DNA of 6,502 nt, taken from NCBI GenBank assembly GCA_025362535.1, contig JANYGE010000085.1, forward strand, positions 1-6,502, read 5' to 3'. The notes beneath the pieces were generated by a model. The model saw nothing but the letters and a program-made list of their open reading frames with translations, was not told the DNA's origin and searched no databases. Made by a program: the position numbers and the translations under genes. Position 1 is the stretch's first letter, and each line of letters starts with the position of its first letter. Source of the DNA: Hyphomicrobiales bacterium. Its GTDB lineage: Bacteria; Pseudomonadota; Alphaproteobacteria; Rhizobiales; Aestuariivirgaceae. This document shows positions 5,494 to 6,502 of the stretch, piece by piece.

Positions 5494-6429
5494 TCCATCC
5501 ACGACATTTCAACTGATCCACGCAACGCCGATATTTTGATTTCCATCAATGGCGAGCTTTTTCCACGTGAGCAAGCCAAAGTCTCGGTTTTTGATTCCGG
5601 TTACATCTTAGGCGATGGCGTCTGGGAGGGCCTGCGCATGGTCAATAACGGTATCCCGTTTTTGCATGCGCATATCGAACGAGCCTATGAAGGGGCCAAA
5701 GCCATATTCATGGATATTGGCATCAGACCACAAGAACTGGTGAAGCGCATCTTCGATTGCTTGGATGCCAATAAGATGACGGATGGCGCACATATCCGTT
5801 TGATGATCACCCGTGGCGTGAAATCCACCCCCTATCAAGACCCGCGCGTCACCATCACCCCACCCACCATCGTTATCATTCCAGAATATAAACAGCCAAA
5901 GCCTGATGGCATGATTAAGGGGCTTTCATTGCACACTGTGAATGTGCGCCGGGGTTATCCCGATGTGCAGGATCAAAAAATAAATTCGCATTCAAAACTC
6001 AATTGTATCACCGCCTGCATCCAAGCTTCAAACGCAGGAGCCGATGAAGCCTTGATGCTCGATCCGCATGGCTTTGTGGCCACCTGCAATTCGACGCATT
6101 TCTTCATCGTGCGCCGGGGCGAAGTGTGGACTTCAACAGGCCAATATTGTGTTGTTGGCATAACCCGCGGCAATATAATTCGCCTCTGCCGTGATCTTGG
6201 TATTCCGGTTTTCGAAAAGCATTTCTCACTTTATGATGTCTATGGTGCTGACGAAGCCTTTGTCACCGGAACCTTTGCAGGCACAACACCTGTGCGCATT
6301 ATTGATGGCAGACCGGTGCGCAATCCATTGTCGGATGCAGCGTGGAGTGGTGCAGGCCCCATCACCCAAAAACTTTCACACGCCTATAAGGAATTAGCAA
6401 AACGCGAAGCCACGCGGTCGCTCGGCTGA
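5476..6429 (+). CDS. PLP-dependent class IV aminotransferase (branched-chain/D-amino acid aminotransferase-like)
   Basis: A 317-residue fold-type IV PLP enzyme, cytosolic. It has about 20 extra N-terminal residues before the usual first strand. Then come F39-D-S-G-Y-I-L-G-D-G-V-W-E-G-L-R54 (equivalent to DxGxxxGDGxFEGxR in branched-chain aminotransferases), H64-x-H-I-E-R69, V157-R-R-G160, G228-I-T-R231, and G265-T-F-A-G-T-T-P-V-R274, which forms the PLP phosphate-binding loop. The Schiff-base lysine is K168 or K174 (QKINSHSKLN); spacing to the next strand favours K168. The Glu that normally contacts the PLP ring nitrogen (in ISEG or VTEG contexts) appears replaced by T203 (F200-V-A-T-C). The substrate is therefore uncertain: branched-chain or D-amino acid, or another amine. 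No Shine-Dalgarno precedes the ATG. The stop overlaps the start of a LysE-type exporter gene. Confidence 0.9.
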   Translation: MNNTSQSIHDISTDPRNADILISINGELFPREQAKVSVFDSGYILGDGVWEGLRMVNNGIPFLHAHIERAYEGAKAIFMDIGIRPQELVKRIFDCLDANKMTDGAHIRLMITRGVKSTPYQDPRVTITPPTIVIIPEYKQPKPDGMIKGLSLHTVNVRRGYPDVQDQKINSHSKLNCITACIQASNAGADEALMLDPHGFVATCNSTHFFIVRRGEVWTSTGQYCVVGITRGNIIRLCRDLGIPVFEKHFSLYDVYGADEAFVTGTFAGTTPVRIIDGRPVRNPLSDAAWSGAGPITQKLSHAYKELAKREATRSLG

Positions 6430-6502
6430 TGCTGCCTTTTATACTCACCGCAATTCTCATCGAACTCACCCCCGGCCCTAACATGACGTGGTTGGCTGTG
6501 CT
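6429..6502 (+). CDS. N-terminal fragment of a LysE/RhtB-family amino acid exporter (cut by right edge)
   Basis: An ATG at 6429-6431 overlaps the aminotransferase TGA by one base (TGATG). It opens 24 complete codons reading MLPFILTAILIELTPGPNMT and onward as a hydrophobic segment to the window edge. The E12-L-T-P-G-P-N18 motif within the first membrane helix is the hallmark of LysE/RhtB inner-membrane exporters, which expel amino acids such as lysine, homoserine, threonine or related compounds by proton antiport. The rest lies outside the window, so the substrate and exact subgroup cannot be given. No separate ribosome-binding site is visible. Coupling to the aminotransferase suggests the exporter handles that enzyme's substrate or product. 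Confidence 0.8.
   Translation, partial: MLPFILTAILIELTPGPNMTWLAV

Noticed and set aside
1..6502. CRISPR array, insertion sequence or prophage genes
   Set aside because: No spaced direct repeats, transposase or integrase, terminal inverted repeats or phage genes were seen; the tRNA is intact and not flanked by an integrase gene.

Overview
The window looks like ordinary chromosomal DNA of an alphaproteobacterium with moderate GC content. The strongest clues are a 91-residue SciP (DUF1153) regulator, which belongs to the CtrA cell-cycle circuit of this class, a phosphatidylcholine synthase (Pcs), an alphaproteobacterial-style MnmA, and an elongator-type tRNA-Met with encoded CCA. The order or genus cannot be fixed from the sequence. 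I see no phage, insertion sequence, CRISPR array or defence system.

Layout. From 4299 down to 1 everything lies on the minus strand: mnmA (tRNA 2-thiolation), pcs, tRNA-Met(CAT), an FAD-dependent DAO-type oxidoreductase, a HAD-IIB phosphatase, and the first 64 codons of a membrane protein that resembles the sterol desaturase/fatty acid hydroxylase family and runs off the left edge. The last three genes overlap by 4 nt and 1 nt, so they form one translationally coupled operon. Promoter-like sequences can be placed before pcs and before the tRNA; the tRNA promoter overlaps the pcs stop codon.

The 188-nt gap 4300-4487 separates mnmA from the divergently transcribed sciP. It holds a near-consensus CtrA box and a perfect 7+7 bp dyad. 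sciP ends at a strong hairpin terminator facing the convergent hutD-family gene (5431-4871). Only 44 nt separate hutD from a divergent class IV aminotransferase (5476-6429), whose stop codon overlaps the start of a LysE/RhtB-type exporter gene cut by the right edge.

How the genes work together: most of the window is housekeeping (tRNA modification, tRNA, membrane lipid, cell-cycle control). The aminotransferase and exporter are probably one unit acting on amino acids or related amines. The DAO-HAD-hydroxylase operon has no assignable pathway. I did not find a clearly new system. The points most worth following are the aminotransferase's missing cofactor-binding Glu, the probable CtrA-sciP feedback site, and several start-codon corrections.
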